From the NCBI GenBank assembly GCA_022545895.1, contig JAKEIK010000072.1, positions 1 through 38,604 on the forward strand: DNA of 38,604 bases, in the 5' to 3' direction. The stretch's first letter is position 1. The number at the start of each line of letters is the position of its first letter. The notes beneath the pieces are model-generated. The model worked only from the letters and a program-made list of their open reading frames with translations, was not told the DNA's origin and made no database searches. Of the stretch, positions 8,516 to 17,697 are shown one piece after another. The DNA comes from Nitrososphaeraceae archaeon. Its GTDB lineage: Archaea; Thermoproteota; Nitrososphaeria; Nitrososphaerales; Nitrososphaeraceae. Made by a program: the position numbers and the translations under genes.

Positions 8516-10636
8516 TTATTTATTTCCAAGACCTATCCTAACATCCACTGCACAAGCCCCCTTTCCTTCTTCCAATACTAATAAAGGATTCATATCAAAT
8601 TCTTCAATTTCAGGAAAGTCAGTTACTAGTTGTGAGAGACGCAGCAAGCAGTCTACAAGTGCGTTGATGTCGGCTGGTTTTTGTCCTCTAACTCCCTTTA
8701 ATAATTTCGCAGTTTTTATTGATTCTATCATGTTAATAGCTTCCCGTTCATCTATGGGAGCTAATCGGAAAATAACATCCTTAAGTACTTCAACATAAAT
8801 TCCGCCCAGTCCGAACATTATTAATGGACCGAATAGCGGATCATGTTTTGCACCTAATATGGTTTCCCTCGCTGATTCTATCATCTGTTGAACAAGAACG
8901 CCTTTTATTTCTGCATCTTGTTTGTATTTTCTAGCGTTACTCATTATTTCTTCAAATGATTGTGATACTTCCTCATCATTTAGAAGTCTGACCTTAACTC
9001 CCCCTGCATCCGATTTGTGGATTATGTCTTTTGATACAATTTTCATAACTACGGGATAACCTACTTCTCGAGCCGCCTTTACACAATCTTCCGCACTTTT
9101 GGCCACAAAACTCTTTGGCCTTGGAAATCCATAAGCAGAAAGAATTTCATATCCTTCTTCTTCAAGAAGATTAGTCCTACCAGATTTTCTTACGTTAACG
9201 AACACTTGCCTTACTTTTTCCTTGTCAACATTGAATTGTTTTATCCTTATTTCGGGTCTTTCCAGCCAGTCTGAAAATTCGTACATTGCTTTTAATGTTC
9301 TGATAGCAGGCTCTGCGTAAGGAAAGTGAGGAATTCCTCCATCAGAGAGAATTTGTTTGTTTTCCGTACCTTCTGCAAGGCCCATTAATGAAGCTAGTGA
9401 GGTTTTACCTGAACCAGCAGTCGTCTTAACTATAGTCCTGGCTAGTTCATTATAATCAAGTGTTGCAGAAGGAGTACACATAGTAACAATTGAGCCAACG
9501 TTCGGATTTGAAACTACCTCTTCAAGTACTTTTTCGAACCGATTATAATCTGCATCACCTACGATATCAACAGGATTTCTTGCGGATCCATGTGGAGGAA
9601 TCACTTTCGCGATTGCCGCTTTAGATGAAGATATGTCAGCCATTTTCATGCCATATTTTGAACAAGCATCGGTCGATATGATGGCAGGACCACCTGCATT
9701 TGATACAATCACCACTCCATTCTTGTTTTTAGGAATAGGCTGTTTTGAAAAAGCCGTAGCAAGATCAAATAATTCTTGCATTGTATCCACTCGAATTACA
9801 CCAGATTGTGCAAAAAGTGCATCGTACACTTCATCGGCGCCCATTAATGCACCAGTGTGAGACATTGCCGCTCGTGCCCCTTCAGGAGTTCTTCCAGCCT
9901 TGAGAACGACAATAGGTTTTTTGTATTGTAGAGTTGCTTTTCTTGCTGTTTCCATAAAGCGCCTTCCATCATGAATATCCTCTAGATACATGATGATCAC
10001 ACGTGTTTCTGGATCTTGGCAGAGAAGATCCAAAATGTCATTCTCGTCGACATCTATTTTGTTACCCATACTTATTACTTTTGAGAATCCTATTCCTTGG
10101 GCCATGGCATCTTCGACTGTGGCAGCACATATAGCTCCACTTTGTGATACTAGTGCAATTCCTCCATATTTTGGCGTGATCTTTAGAAACGTGGCATTCA
10201 TCATATTATTTTTAGATAAACTCATAATTCCAAGACAATTTGGCCCGATCACTCTTGTTCCATATTTTTTGCATATGGCTGCCACCTCTTTTTCAAGCAT
10301 TGCTCCCTGTTCATCAACTTCTTTAAAACCAGCTGAAACTATAATGGCACCTTTGATTTTTTTCGTACCGACTTCCTCCATTACCTTTGGAACTATCTTA
10401 TTGGGAGTTGCGACTACTGCCAAGTCGATATCATCTGGCACATCAAGGACACTTTTGTACGCCTTGATGCCAAAAACAAATTCATTTGATGGAGTTACTG
10501 GATATATTTTTCCACCATAACCACTCTTTATGTTGGAGAAAATTGCTTTTCCTATACCAGATTTTTCTGATGCCCCTATGATGGCAATGGACTTTGGTGA
10601 AAGAAAGACACTGTTAGACGCATCATTCGATGCCAT
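8516..10636 (-). CDS. ADP-forming acyl-CoA synthetase (3HP/4HB-cycle type)
   Basis: The 706-residue fused protein has the layout of ADP-forming acyl-CoA synthetases: an N-terminal CoA-binding Rossmann domain (SIAIIGASEKSGIGKAIF, 16-33), a succinyl-CoA-synthetase-like domain with GPNCLG (131-136), the SHTGAL motif with the phosphorylated H260, and a C-terminal ATP-grasp domain (YPVVMKIVSKDIIHKSDAGG). The reaction is acid + CoA + ATP to acyl-CoA + ADP + phosphate. In ammonia-oxidising archaea this type activates 3-hydroxypropionate or 4-hydroxybutyrate in the energy-saving carbon fixation cycle. Which of the two, or acetate, cannot be told from this sequence. It is monocistronic, with an ATG start. 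Confidence 0.85.
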   Translation of the reverse strand: MASNDASNSVFLSPKSIAIIGASEKSGIGKAIFSNIKSGYGGKIYPVTPSNEFVFGIKAYKSVLDVPDDIDLAVVATPNKIVPKVMEEVGTKKIKGAIIVSAGFKEVDEQGAMLEKEVAAICKKYGTRVIGPNCLGIMSLSKNNMMNATFLKITPKYGGIALVSQSGAICAATVEDAMAQGIGFSKVISMGNKIDVDENDILDLLCQDPETRVIIMYLEDIHDGRRFMETARKATLQYKKPIVVLKAGRTPEGARAAMSHTGALMGADEVYDALFAQSGVIRVDTMQELFDLATAFSKQPIPKNKNGVVIVSNAGGPAIISTDACSKYGMKMADISSSKAAIAKVIPPHGSARNPVDIVGDADYNRFEKVLEEVVSNPNVGSIVTMCTPSATLDYNELARTIVKTTAGSGKTSLASLMGLAEGTENKQILSDGGIPHFPYAEPAIRTLKAMYEFSDWLERPEIRIKQFNVDKEKVRQVFVNVRKSGRTNLLEEEGYEILSAYGFPRPKSFVAKSAEDCVKAAREVGYPVVMKIVSKDIIHKSDAGGVKVRLLNDEEVSQSFEEIMSNARKYKQDAEIKGVLVQQMIESARETILGAKHDPLFGPLIMFGLGGIYVEVLKDVIFRLAPIDEREAINMIESIKTAKLLKGVRGQKPADINALVDCLLRLSQLVTDFPEIEEFDMNPLLVLEEGKGACAVDVRIGLGNK

Positions 10637-11212
10637 ATAAAAAATAACATCTCGGTAACATAGTTATAAATGCATATGATAGAAGGCCACAAAAAAGATG
10701 CAAGTTATTAGTAGATGGCGATGGATTGTTCCAAATATTAAGCGAACAATCCTAACCCTGATTGTGATGCGCTGTATTTTAATTTTACATAATTTTCCAA
10801 TGAAATCTCGAAGACGACGTTATCAATAATCTATATGCGTGGTAACATATCCATCCAAAAATATTGCATCTCAATTATGGCAAATAAATGGGACTCGCCA
10901 TACTCACGGCATCAAAAATCAAGATCGACAAGGATGGGAAAAATTTAACCAAATATTTCTATTATTATCCACAAATGTGAAATTATGTGTATCTAGTGTT
11001 ATCCCAATAATGCATGTTAAGTCGTAGCCAAAATTAATGTTGAATAAAGGCGGTATACAATATTTTATAGGATATAAATCGATCTGGACGTTTGAAGTTT
11101 AGGGCATATTCTTGATCTAAATAAATCATTCACTAGAGATCCATTTTGTAATACACTTAATGGCTCTCGTATACAAAACATTTATGAATTTGGAATATAA
11201 TACATCTTGTAA
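10637..11212. other. Intergenic region
   Basis: No convincing gene is seen. A 43-codon frame at 10698-10829 (+) would encode a very basic peptide with a hydrophobic middle and an RRRR end. A 62-codon frame at 10839-11027 has no recognisable features. Both may be chance. AT-rich tacaatattttatagg at about 11056-11071 could be a promoter, but it is far from the next start. Confidence 0.35.
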
Positions 11213-12298
11213 ATGAATAAAGGTGAAAGTGATAGCAAAAAGAAGGTTTTTGCATTGACAATACTTGGTATATCAATGTCGGTTGCTTTGATAAGTACTC
11301 TCATCAGTGTCATTTACTCTGGTAGTGTATATGGGCAAGGGGATGACAAGTGGTACGTTGGAAAAGGGGCGAAGCCAAACATGTATGTGACTTACAAAAT
11401 CCAAAGTCATGATACAAATCAAGGTCAGCCTTTTACCATGACAATATACTTTAAGGAATTTAATGATACAGGACATTATTGGGTAGCTCCTGTCTATGTT
11501 AATGACCAGGGAAAGATAATAAACGGAACTTTTAATTTGAGTGATCTAGATTTAACAGCGTTAGGCACTTCTCAGATACCACCTGCCATGTCACCGTATA
11601 GAAGCGCTTATACTAGCTCATTAGAATGGCTTTCTGCTTTTGTTCCAAAACCTGGTCAGTCATTGAGTTCGCCAAATTGGGGTAAAATAGCCTCAATAGG
11701 AGGTTCTCCCATAGGTCCTGGTGGACAAGAAAAAATTACAGTGCCTGCTGGAACTTTCGACACTAAAGTAATTTCATGGCATAAGGGAGTCGATAACAAG
11801 ATTTATTTAAACAGAGATATGCCATATCCAATTAAGGCACAGACCTTTGCTGATACAACTACAACAAATCCTCCACTTCAGTATGCTTTCGAACTCCAAG
11901 CGACGGGTCAAGGTCAACCTCCTGTTCCGAAGAGTGTACTAGAAATCCCAAAACCACCATTGACTATACAGACAGCACGTGGAACGTATTACATATCCTT
12001 GCTCTGGACACCAGACCCGATAAAAGTAGGAAATGAAACTGACTTTGGTCTCCTGTTTTTGGATAACTCTCAAAATGTCGTACCCAGAGTTAGCTACAGC
12101 TTTAATATGACTGACGTGAACGGTACTGTAATAAAGGATGTTCATAACCAACAAGCGCTAGATGGAACAGGAACTCAAAAAGTGAAATTTGAAAAGCCTG
12201 GACCGGTAGATGTTACAGTACGTGTAGAGGATGTACAGGGAGAGAATATGGGAGCGTTTGTAGAAAGCGCGGATTTCAATCTCTATGTAAGTAACTAG
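11213..12298 (+). CDS. Membrane-anchored extracytoplasmic protein, unknown function
   Basis: The 361-residue protein has a short basic N-terminus and a hydrophobic segment at residues 12-33 that looks like an uncleaved anchor or a signal peptide ending near VYGQ. The rest is a Pro/Gly/Asn-rich, strand-rich extracytoplasmic region. The segment KITVPAGTFDTKVISWHKG resembles the strand-turn motif of secreted DUF-type beta-sandwich proteins. The last 100 residues (SYSFNMTDVNG..., GPVDVTVRVEDVQGENMGAF) look like an Ig-like fold. Conserved secreted proteins of this style are typical of Nitrososphaeria. No catalytic motif is seen. Confidence 0.6.
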   Translation: MNKGESDSKKKVFALTILGISMSVALISTLISVIYSGSVYGQGDDKWYVGKGAKPNMYVTYKIQSHDTNQGQPFTMTIYFKEFNDTGHYWVAPVYVNDQGKIINGTFNLSDLDLTALGTSQIPPAMSPYRSAYTSSLEWLSAFVPKPGQSLSSPNWGKIASIGGSPIGPGGQEKITVPAGTFDTKVISWHKGVDNKIYLNRDMPYPIKAQTFADTTTTNPPLQYAFELQATGQGQPPVPKSVLEIPKPPLTIQTARGTYYISLLWTPDPIKVGNETDFGLLFLDNSQNVVPRVSYSFNMTDVNGTVIKDVHNQQALDGTGTQKVKFEKPGPVDVTVRVEDVQGENMGAFVESADFNLYVSN

Positions 12299-12722
12299 AA
12301 AATTAGTCTCAGGAAATAGATTTCAGGGATGCAATCGGTACATCACCATTCCTGACTAAGCTTCTAGAGACATAGCAACTGTTATTCACATTGAGAATAT
12401 GCTCAGTTGTAATCCTACCATTGCCAATGAATAACTAGTAGGTCTTCTTCCTTTTAGCTATTATGCAATGTACTTTGGCCCCCCACCATCATTCTGTCCT
12501 TCCTCGACACCTGTCCTTTTTTCTATCATCTAGTACGATCAAATCCAATTATTCCAACATTTGTCGGTCATAATCTAAATCATTTTCTTCCACACTTCAA
12601 GGTAATAGCTTCACGAAACTGATTTCTTGGACTTTTGTTCTGATATAGACCGAAGCCTATTTTATTTGCACTCAATTCCCATCGTAATACATATTAAATC
12701 TACCAGAGCCTTAGGATTGTCG
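12299..12722. other. Intergenic region upstream of GH5 gene
   Basis: No gene is seen apart from an in-frame TTG-started extension (12627-12722) of the GH5 frame. That extension lacks signal-peptide features, and I treat it as untranslated. Confidence 0.4.
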
Positions 12723-13937
12723 ATGAAGCATATCTTTAACATACCAGTAATTATATTTCTGATCGTAATTCTTTGTGGTAACGTTTCAGCTATCTCGAAT
12801 GCACAGTCGACTCCCATGAGCAATCAAGAGCCGTTGAATGGTCTAGTTATGAAAGGTATATACGTGAATCTAAAACAGAATAATATCAAAATACCTTCCG
12901 CACCACCCAATTACATTGAGAATAGTTTCAAGATGATCTCTGAAGCAGGATTCAATCACGTCAGATTTTTATTCTACTGGGAGGCATACGAGAGAGATCC
13001 TGATTCTTTCATGAAGGAAATAGAGTCAGTTGCTAGTGCTGCAGACAAATGGGGAATTAAAGTAATTTACGACAATCATCAGTGGCACACGTCATCCTGG
13101 CTTGAGAGACTGGGCACGGGATTCCCATGGTCGCTTTTTGAAAACAATTTGAAGTACATTAAAGATGGTGGAGGTAATACTCAACATCCCATCGCAAAAC
13201 TGTTCTGGAGTGATTGGTGGAATAGGTCCGTCAAGGATAACCAAGGAAGAGATGGATGGAACCTAATGGCAGATTTTCTTAAGAAGATTGTGAACGTGGT
13301 AGATACTCATCCTAGTACGACAGGTTACGAAATCCTCAGTGAACCTCATGTTAGCACTGTAGACGAGTGGTCTAAAATAGGCAAGTTCAATACATTCATG
13401 GTTGGAGAACTAAGGAATGCGACTCAAAAAACTATCGCCTATAGTATGAATGTACCTGTTGATCTTAATAGCCCAATAAATATTACACCAGAAAATTTAG
13501 CAAAGATGATTCCCTTAGATAAGCAGAATGTTGTATTCAAAATAAGTGTTTATGGAGTTCCCAGCAGAGATGCGTACCAGAAAGAAAGATTTGATACCTT
13601 TTTGAAAACAAGAAACTTAACTGGCATACCTCTGTACGTCGGAGAATGGAATAATGTAGTGAGAACACCCGGAGAAGGAGGAGTATTCACAATTAATCCT
13701 AATGCAAGTCAGCTGACCGAAGATGATGCAGCAAAGATTTTGGACGAATTTAAGAATGCTAGCGTATGGGGCACTGCTTTCTGGAAGTGGGATTATAAGA
13801 GTGTAGATATTTCTAGCTTCAATCTTATAACTGTCAGTAATGGAATGTTGTTACCGACAAAATACTTTGACATACTTAAGAATGCAGTATCAAGTATTTA
13901 TGGAAGTAATAAAAATTATACGTCCATAACTCGGTAA
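12723..13937 (+). CDS. Secreted GH5-like glycoside hydrolase
   Basis: Starting at ATG 12723 gives 404 residues with a clean signal peptide (MKHIFNIPVIIFLIVILC...). The open frame continues 32 codons upstream to a TTG, but that would bury the signal. The body is a TIM barrel of the cellulase (GH5) type. It has FNHVRFLFYWEAYE, then DNHQWH (H119, H122), then the acid/base region YEILSEPH with E207, then the nucleophile region PLYVGEWN with E308, and FWKWDYK near the end. In GH5 the residue before the acid/base Glu is normally Asn (NEP); here it is Ser. The substrate is unknown; exopolysaccharide or cell-surface glycan turnover is an inference. Confidence 0.7.
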   Translation: MKHIFNIPVIIFLIVILCGNVSAISNAQSTPMSNQEPLNGLVMKGIYVNLKQNNIKIPSAPPNYIENSFKMISEAGFNHVRFLFYWEAYERDPDSFMKEIESVASAADKWGIKVIYDNHQWHTSSWLERLGTGFPWSLFENNLKYIKDGGGNTQHPIAKLFWSDWWNRSVKDNQGRDGWNLMADFLKKIVNVVDTHPSTTGYEILSEPHVSTVDEWSKIGKFNTFMVGELRNATQKTIAYSMNVPVDLNSPINITPENLAKMIPLDKQNVVFKISVYGVPSRDAYQKERFDTFLKTRNLTGIPLYVGEWNNVVRTPGEGGVFTINPNASQLTEDDAAKILDEFKNASVWGTAFWKWDYKSVDISSFNLITVSNGMLLPTKYFDILKNAVSSIYGSNKNYTSITR

Positions 13938-14476
13938 AAAATTCGTACATACGTCTCATTCGTTAGTCCATGCCAGATCGAAATGATCTAAGCAATCGAG
14001 AGCAGTCTAAGGTCTGATATTGAAGGTATTTGTGCAGCTCGTTTTAAGCAACATGTAACAAGTCGATTTCTTATCATTTTAGGACGTCCGTATGTTGTAA
14101 ATTAATTAATTTGCTACGTTCATCCATGGGAATATTATTGGACAAGTGGTGAGGTAAAATCAAATCAAAGAAATATGGACCTTATTTCCTTTATGAAATT
14201 TTTTTGAACCTTGTAATTGCTGATTGGATTGCTGATTTGTGCTGAAGACTAGTTTCGTAAATGTTATTTCTTTTTCAGAGTTAGATCTATGCTCGTCGTT
14301 GCAAATCGCTATTTAAAACGATTGAAGTTACCATATAAAACCGCCAATAAGGTGAGAATTCTCTAGTTTAGTCGTGTTCTCGCCTCTAATAAATTGGGTT
14401 TCGGTCTTCTCTCATATTTAAGTCGTGATAAAACCTAATATATCTAAATGTTGTATGAGAACTAAGCAAAAAACAA
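13938..14476. other. Intergenic region with palindrome and stem-loop
   Basis: No gene is seen. AAATTAATTAATTT at 14099-14112 is a perfect AT palindrome. GGTGAGAA 14351-14358 can pair with TTCTCGCC 14377-14384 (one G-U pair) in an RNA hairpin. Confidence 0.35.
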
Positions 14477-14626
14477 TTGAGCGTCCCTTGGACATCCCTC
14501 AAGAAAAGGAAGCAGAGTGAAATATACGATGAACTAACCTTACAGAGTTTCATGAGATATTATGGTTTTCAAACTAGAGACGAATTGATAAAATTTTTGA
14601 AAAACACATGTTCGGACCTGGGATAA
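14477..14626 (+). CDS. Candidate 49-residue small protein
   Basis: A TTG-started frame encodes a basic N-terminus (SVPWTSLKKRKQSEIYDEL) followed by a helical segment with FMRYYGFQTRDELIKFLKN. The composition looks like a folded small helical protein rather than chance, and the frame ends in TAA. No family is recognised. The start is uncertain because the frame is open four codons further upstream without an ATG. Confidence 0.35.
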   Translation: MSVPWTSLKKRKQSEIYDELTLQSFMRYYGFQTRDELIKFLKNTCSDLG

Positions 14627-14763
14627 ATAAATTAAACTAATCTAATTTCATTTTGCTTTAACTTATTTCAAAAATTCCATATGAGCCTTAGCCCAATTTG
14701 GAAACAGAATTCTGTAGCCATAGTAGCCTACGAGCTGTTCTTTAGAACTTCAACCAAGGCTAA

Positions 14764-14991
14764 TCAATGCACACTGAAAGTTGGAATCATCAATTGATTT
14801 ATCAGGGTTACCTGTTTCGAACGCCCGCTTCGGGATTTCGTTCTCAACCTATATCCACAACAGGGGCACCAAATTCCATCCCATTTTATAAAAATATCAC
14901 ACATTTGACATCGCTTCTGACCATTAGCATACCGCATTTTGTTTGGTAATTTGGTTGCTCTGTGACGAATGCATATTCCCTTACAAGACAT
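14764..14991 (-). CDS. Small zinc-binding protein
   Basis: The 75-residue basic protein has the block RCQMCDIFIKWDGIWCPCCG (residues 27-46) with CxxC and CPCCG knuckles, plus two further Cys near the N-terminus (SCKGIC). This Cys pattern with the strongly conserved-looking aromatic core DIFIKWDGIWCPCCGYRLRTK is a recurrent small zinc-finger family in Nitrososphaeria, as I recall it. The last 15 residues are Ser/Leu-rich and may be a variable tail. DNA or RNA binding is likely from the charge, but it is not shown. Confidence 0.65.
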   Translation of the reverse strand: MSCKGICIRHRATKLPNKMRYANGQKRCQMCDIFIKWDGIWCPCCGYRLRTKSRSGRSKQVTLINQLMIPTFSVH

Positions 14992-15361
14992 ATAATATCA
15001 CGCAATAGTACTCGGCAACAAACCATAAAACGATAGTATGATTCGTGTACCTGTGGTACATCGCATTTCAAATCTGCAACGACTATTTCTGATGTATATG
15101 CTATGTTACCCTGACAAAAAACGAAGGACTATGGCGAAGACTTGAAAGAGATAATAGACATGTAAAAAGTACAAATTTCAGTAATGCTTATAATTACAAC
15201 TCAAATCTCACATTTCGAGGAATTCTAGTCCATGATTATAAAACGATATTTAGCTTCGAACTATGATAAGTTCCCATGGCTTTACAGTGCTGCTATGTCC
15301 GTCGAAACCATGAATAACCCTTTTTACTATGGATAAATACGATGTTGTATATTGTAAAGTA
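14992..15361. other. Intergenic region
   Basis: The overlapping minus-strand frame at 14886-15071 is a shadow of the zinc-binding gene. I see no other gene or clear signal here. Confidence 0.35.
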
Positions 15362-15556
15362 ATGACTGATGAATTCGAAGTAAAATCAAAAACTAAGTAT
15401 GAAGTAGATACTAAAGGCGATACTGAAAGGAATTTAGAGGATGCAGGAGACAAGATTAAAGCCGGGGCAAAAGCAGTAGCCAACAAAATAAAAGATCCAA
15501 ATAGAGACCTCGGAACAGAATACGATAAAGAAAAAATTAAGGAAAAAGTAGATTAG
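15362..15556 (+). CDS. Small hydrophilic stress-type protein
   Basis: From ATG 15362 the gene encodes 64 residues made almost entirely of charged and small residues (Lys, Glu, Asp, Ala, Gly), with DAGDKIKAGAKAVANKIKDP in the middle. It lacks aromatic residues apart from a few Tyr. The composition resembles CsbD- or LEA-like proteins that rise under stress, but the family is not proven. The frame extends eleven codons upstream to another ATG at 15329. I prefer 15362 because the upstream part (DKYDVVYCKV) differs in composition. A T8 run follows the stop. Confidence 0.5.
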   Translation: MTDEFEVKSKTKYEVDTKGDTERNLEDAGDKIKAGAKAVANKIKDPNRDLGTEYDKEKIKEKVD

Positions 15557-15562
15557 TATCTC

Positions 15563-15570
15563 TTTTTTTT
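15563..15570 (+). terminator. Poly-T terminator
   Basis: Eight consecutive T residues begin seven bases after the stop codon at 15554-15556. That fits the intrinsic U-tract termination used by archaeal RNA polymerase. Confidence 0.5.
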
Positions 15571-15702
15571 CTAGCTAACGAGTACAGTTATATTAGTTCC
15601 CAAATTTAGAAAAATGAATAAACATAATTGTAGGCAAATAAACTATTTTTGTATAAGTTGTTTGAGCATCTGTTATAAACTATATGGCACATTAGATAAT
15701 CG

Positions 15703-15912
15703 ATGATTCGTAATAAAGGAAGGTCCAAGGCTCAGGTCGAGAAATTATCATTTGATTCAAATTTCCGAAAGAGATCAGATCCAAACAAGATATACAGTAA
15801 CCCTGTCCAAACAGATCAGAATGATAAATTTCTTATTTGTAACGACTGCAATCATAATTGTCTCACATACGAGCCCTCAAGAGACGGATTCTGCAACTGT
15901 GGTTGTCATTAG
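15703..15912 (+). CDS. Small Cys/His-rich protein
   Basis: The 69-residue protein has a basic, polar N-terminal half and a C-terminal cluster of seven Cys and two His, with CNDCNHNC then GFCNCGCH as the final residues. The cluster is likely to bind zinc or another metal. No known family is recognised. The cluster sits at the very C-terminus, and such a spacing (C-x2-C-x3-C then C-x-C-x-C-H) is unlike a standard zinc ribbon. Confidence 0.55.
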   Translation: MIRNKGRSKAQVEKLSFDSNFRKRSDPNKIYSNPVQTDQNDKFLICNDCNHNCLTYEPSRDGFCNCGCH

Positions 15913-16380
15913 TTTTTATAATCTTACATGATTGTATGCTTCTAAAAAAGAGACAAAGCATTTTACGTTCGGAGAATATCCAATAATACTACTCGAACTT
16001 GGTTTATAGAGGGACTAATTAATTCCTGATGTACTCAGCACTACAAACGGCATCTTCCCCACAACGACTTTAATAACTAATCGAGTTTTTTTAACAGTAT
16101 TCTTTCGTTGCATATCTTTTTCCCTGATTAAGTGGATATTTTTCAAACCATCTTTGTAGTGGCCGGTTTACCATAAGTCGACGAGAATTTGTTTACGATC
16201 TTCTCAATGAAAGAGACACCATTATTACGGTAATTAAATTTTAACCGTCCGTCCAAATTCATTACTGTAAGGGGTAACCAACACTGAAATAACGAAATTT
16301 TCCCTTTAAACTTCTCATTTCTAGTAATTTAGAGTGTAGATTATTAATATTAATAAGAATGATGAGTAACTTAGGATATA
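15913..16380. other. Intergenic region
   Basis: No gene is seen. AT-rich ttattaatattaataag at about 16341-16357 lies 24-40 bases before the TTG at 16381 and is the likely promoter of the RibD-like gene. Confidence 0.4.
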
Positions 16381-17451
16381 TTGAATAAAATCATTGAATT
16401 GGAATATGAAAGTAAGCTATACTCACTTCTAGAAAAGAGGAAAATTTCAGAAGAACAATTTGACCATTTTCATAGAAGAGGTATCCAGATCATATCACCC
16501 TCTCATGACTTCGGACTAAGTTCATTAGGACGAATATTGCCGGAAATAGTTATCGGAGCATCTCCAACCTATATTAGTACAATGAAGGTTCCATATCAGG
16601 CAACAAGTTACCTGGCTGCGGACATAAGAAAGGAAAATAACGGCAATGATATCCGATCTTCTTACATTTACAAGCTGCCTGGAAAGCCTGCTGGAGGTGT
16701 GCCGCTTTTAACTGGAGGTATTAGAAAGATTGGCGATAATGTCTTTGCTTCCACTCACAGGATTTTGATAGGTTTCAAGGCAGTAATTGTTAGTGCACTT
16801 AACTTGATGGTAAACAAAGATAAAATATGGAATTGGCATTTTTTCGGTGATCACATCAAAGAATCAAATCCGGACATATATCAAGATCTGATTCAATTGG
16901 AAGAACAACTCGGCCAGAAAAATACAATCTGCCAGATCGTTGTAACAAGGTCTGCAGGGACCTTCAAAAAACTTCGGATAGCTGAATATTTTTACAAAAA
17001 TAAGATAGCGGTTCTTGATCCCAATAATAATATCAAAGTAATTTTCATTACCGACCAAAAAGGATACGATTATGCTTGCCGCAGAATTCCACCTTCGGAC
17101 CTCATTGACTATGTTGTTACAGGAGAAGAATTTGATATATACCAGGGAATGCTGACCTTACGACGTAAATACAATATTAGTATAATGTTAAATGATGGAG
17201 GACGGCAATTCTCAAATGGTGTAAGAGATGCGGGCCTTCTAGCAGAAGAAAGAGTGACTCTGGAACCTTATCCAGGCGAGAATGTAATTCCAGACGTTGA
17301 GAAAGTTGATCCTGCATCAATAATGGCCATGGATGGAATCGGCCTAGATGGAAGTGAAATTGAAGGAGCTATAATGGTTCATTCCACAGGTATTCAAGAA
17401 GAAAAAGCAAATGTGTATGCCTATCCACTGGACGAAACAAAGGTCATTTAG
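16381..17451 (+). CDS. RibD C-terminal-domain-like reductase
   Basis: The 356-residue soluble protein has a C-terminal half with the layout of the RibD C-terminal / dihydrofolate reductase-like fold: ICQIVVTRSAG, VIFITDQKG, a IDYVVTGEEFDI strand and the IMLNDGGRQFSNGVRDAGLLAEERVTL motif that corresponds to the GG-x-x-x-N/S...AGL-x-DE signature. The N-terminal half (about residues 1-160) is less clear. In riboflavin synthesis this fold reduces a pyrimidine ribosyl intermediate with NADPH, but stand-alone copies have diverse roles. The start is TTG, preceded by a strong TATA-like stretch. The exact reaction is unknown. Confidence 0.5.
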   Translation: MNKIIELEYESKLYSLLEKRKISEEQFDHFHRRGIQIISPSHDFGLSSLGRILPEIVIGASPTYISTMKVPYQATSYLAADIRKENNGNDIRSSYIYKLPGKPAGGVPLLTGGIRKIGDNVFASTHRILIGFKAVIVSALNLMVNKDKIWNWHFFGDHIKESNPDIYQDLIQLEEQLGQKNTICQIVVTRSAGTFKKLRIAEYFYKNKIAVLDPNNNIKVIFITDQKGYDYACRRIPPSDLIDYVVTGEEFDIYQGMLTLRRKYNISIMLNDGGRQFSNGVRDAGLLAEERVTLEPYPGENVIPDVEKVDPASIMAMDGIGLDGSEIEGAIMVHSTGIQEEKANVYAYPLDETKVI

Positions 17452-17601
17452 ATATTCTAGTTAAGAAAAAACCAAGGATTGATCATGAGAATTTTTAGGA
17501 CAATGAAGATGTATACGAAATATAAGAACAGTACTGCAAATCACAGATCAAAAAGAAATAAACTTCGAATACGCTGATAGCTCATTTCAGAAAATAATAG
17601 A

Positions 17602-17697
17602 ATGAGATTTGATATACATTCAACGTTGATTGGGAATAGCGTAGTACTTGTAGTCGTTGTTACATTTGCAGTTTTTCTTAACCTGGGGTACCAGTAA
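17602..17697 (+). CDS. Candidate 31-residue membrane peptide
   Basis: An ATG-started frame encodes MRFDIHS followed by one membrane-spanning segment (NSVVLVVVVTFAVFL) and ends in TAA. It overlaps the end of the convergent secreted-protein gene by 20 bases. It may be a real small membrane peptide, an N-terminal remnant of a secreted protein, or chance. Confidence 0.25.
   Translation: MRFDIHSTLIGNSVVLVVVVTFAVFLNLGYQ

Noticed and set aside
10839-11027. 62-codon frame (+)
   Set aside because: Odd composition, no start signals or motifs; most likely chance in an intergenic region.
12627-12722. TTG-started N-terminal extension of the GH5 gene
   Set aside because: It would place 32 residues before a clean signal peptide; the internal ATG at 12723 is the better start.
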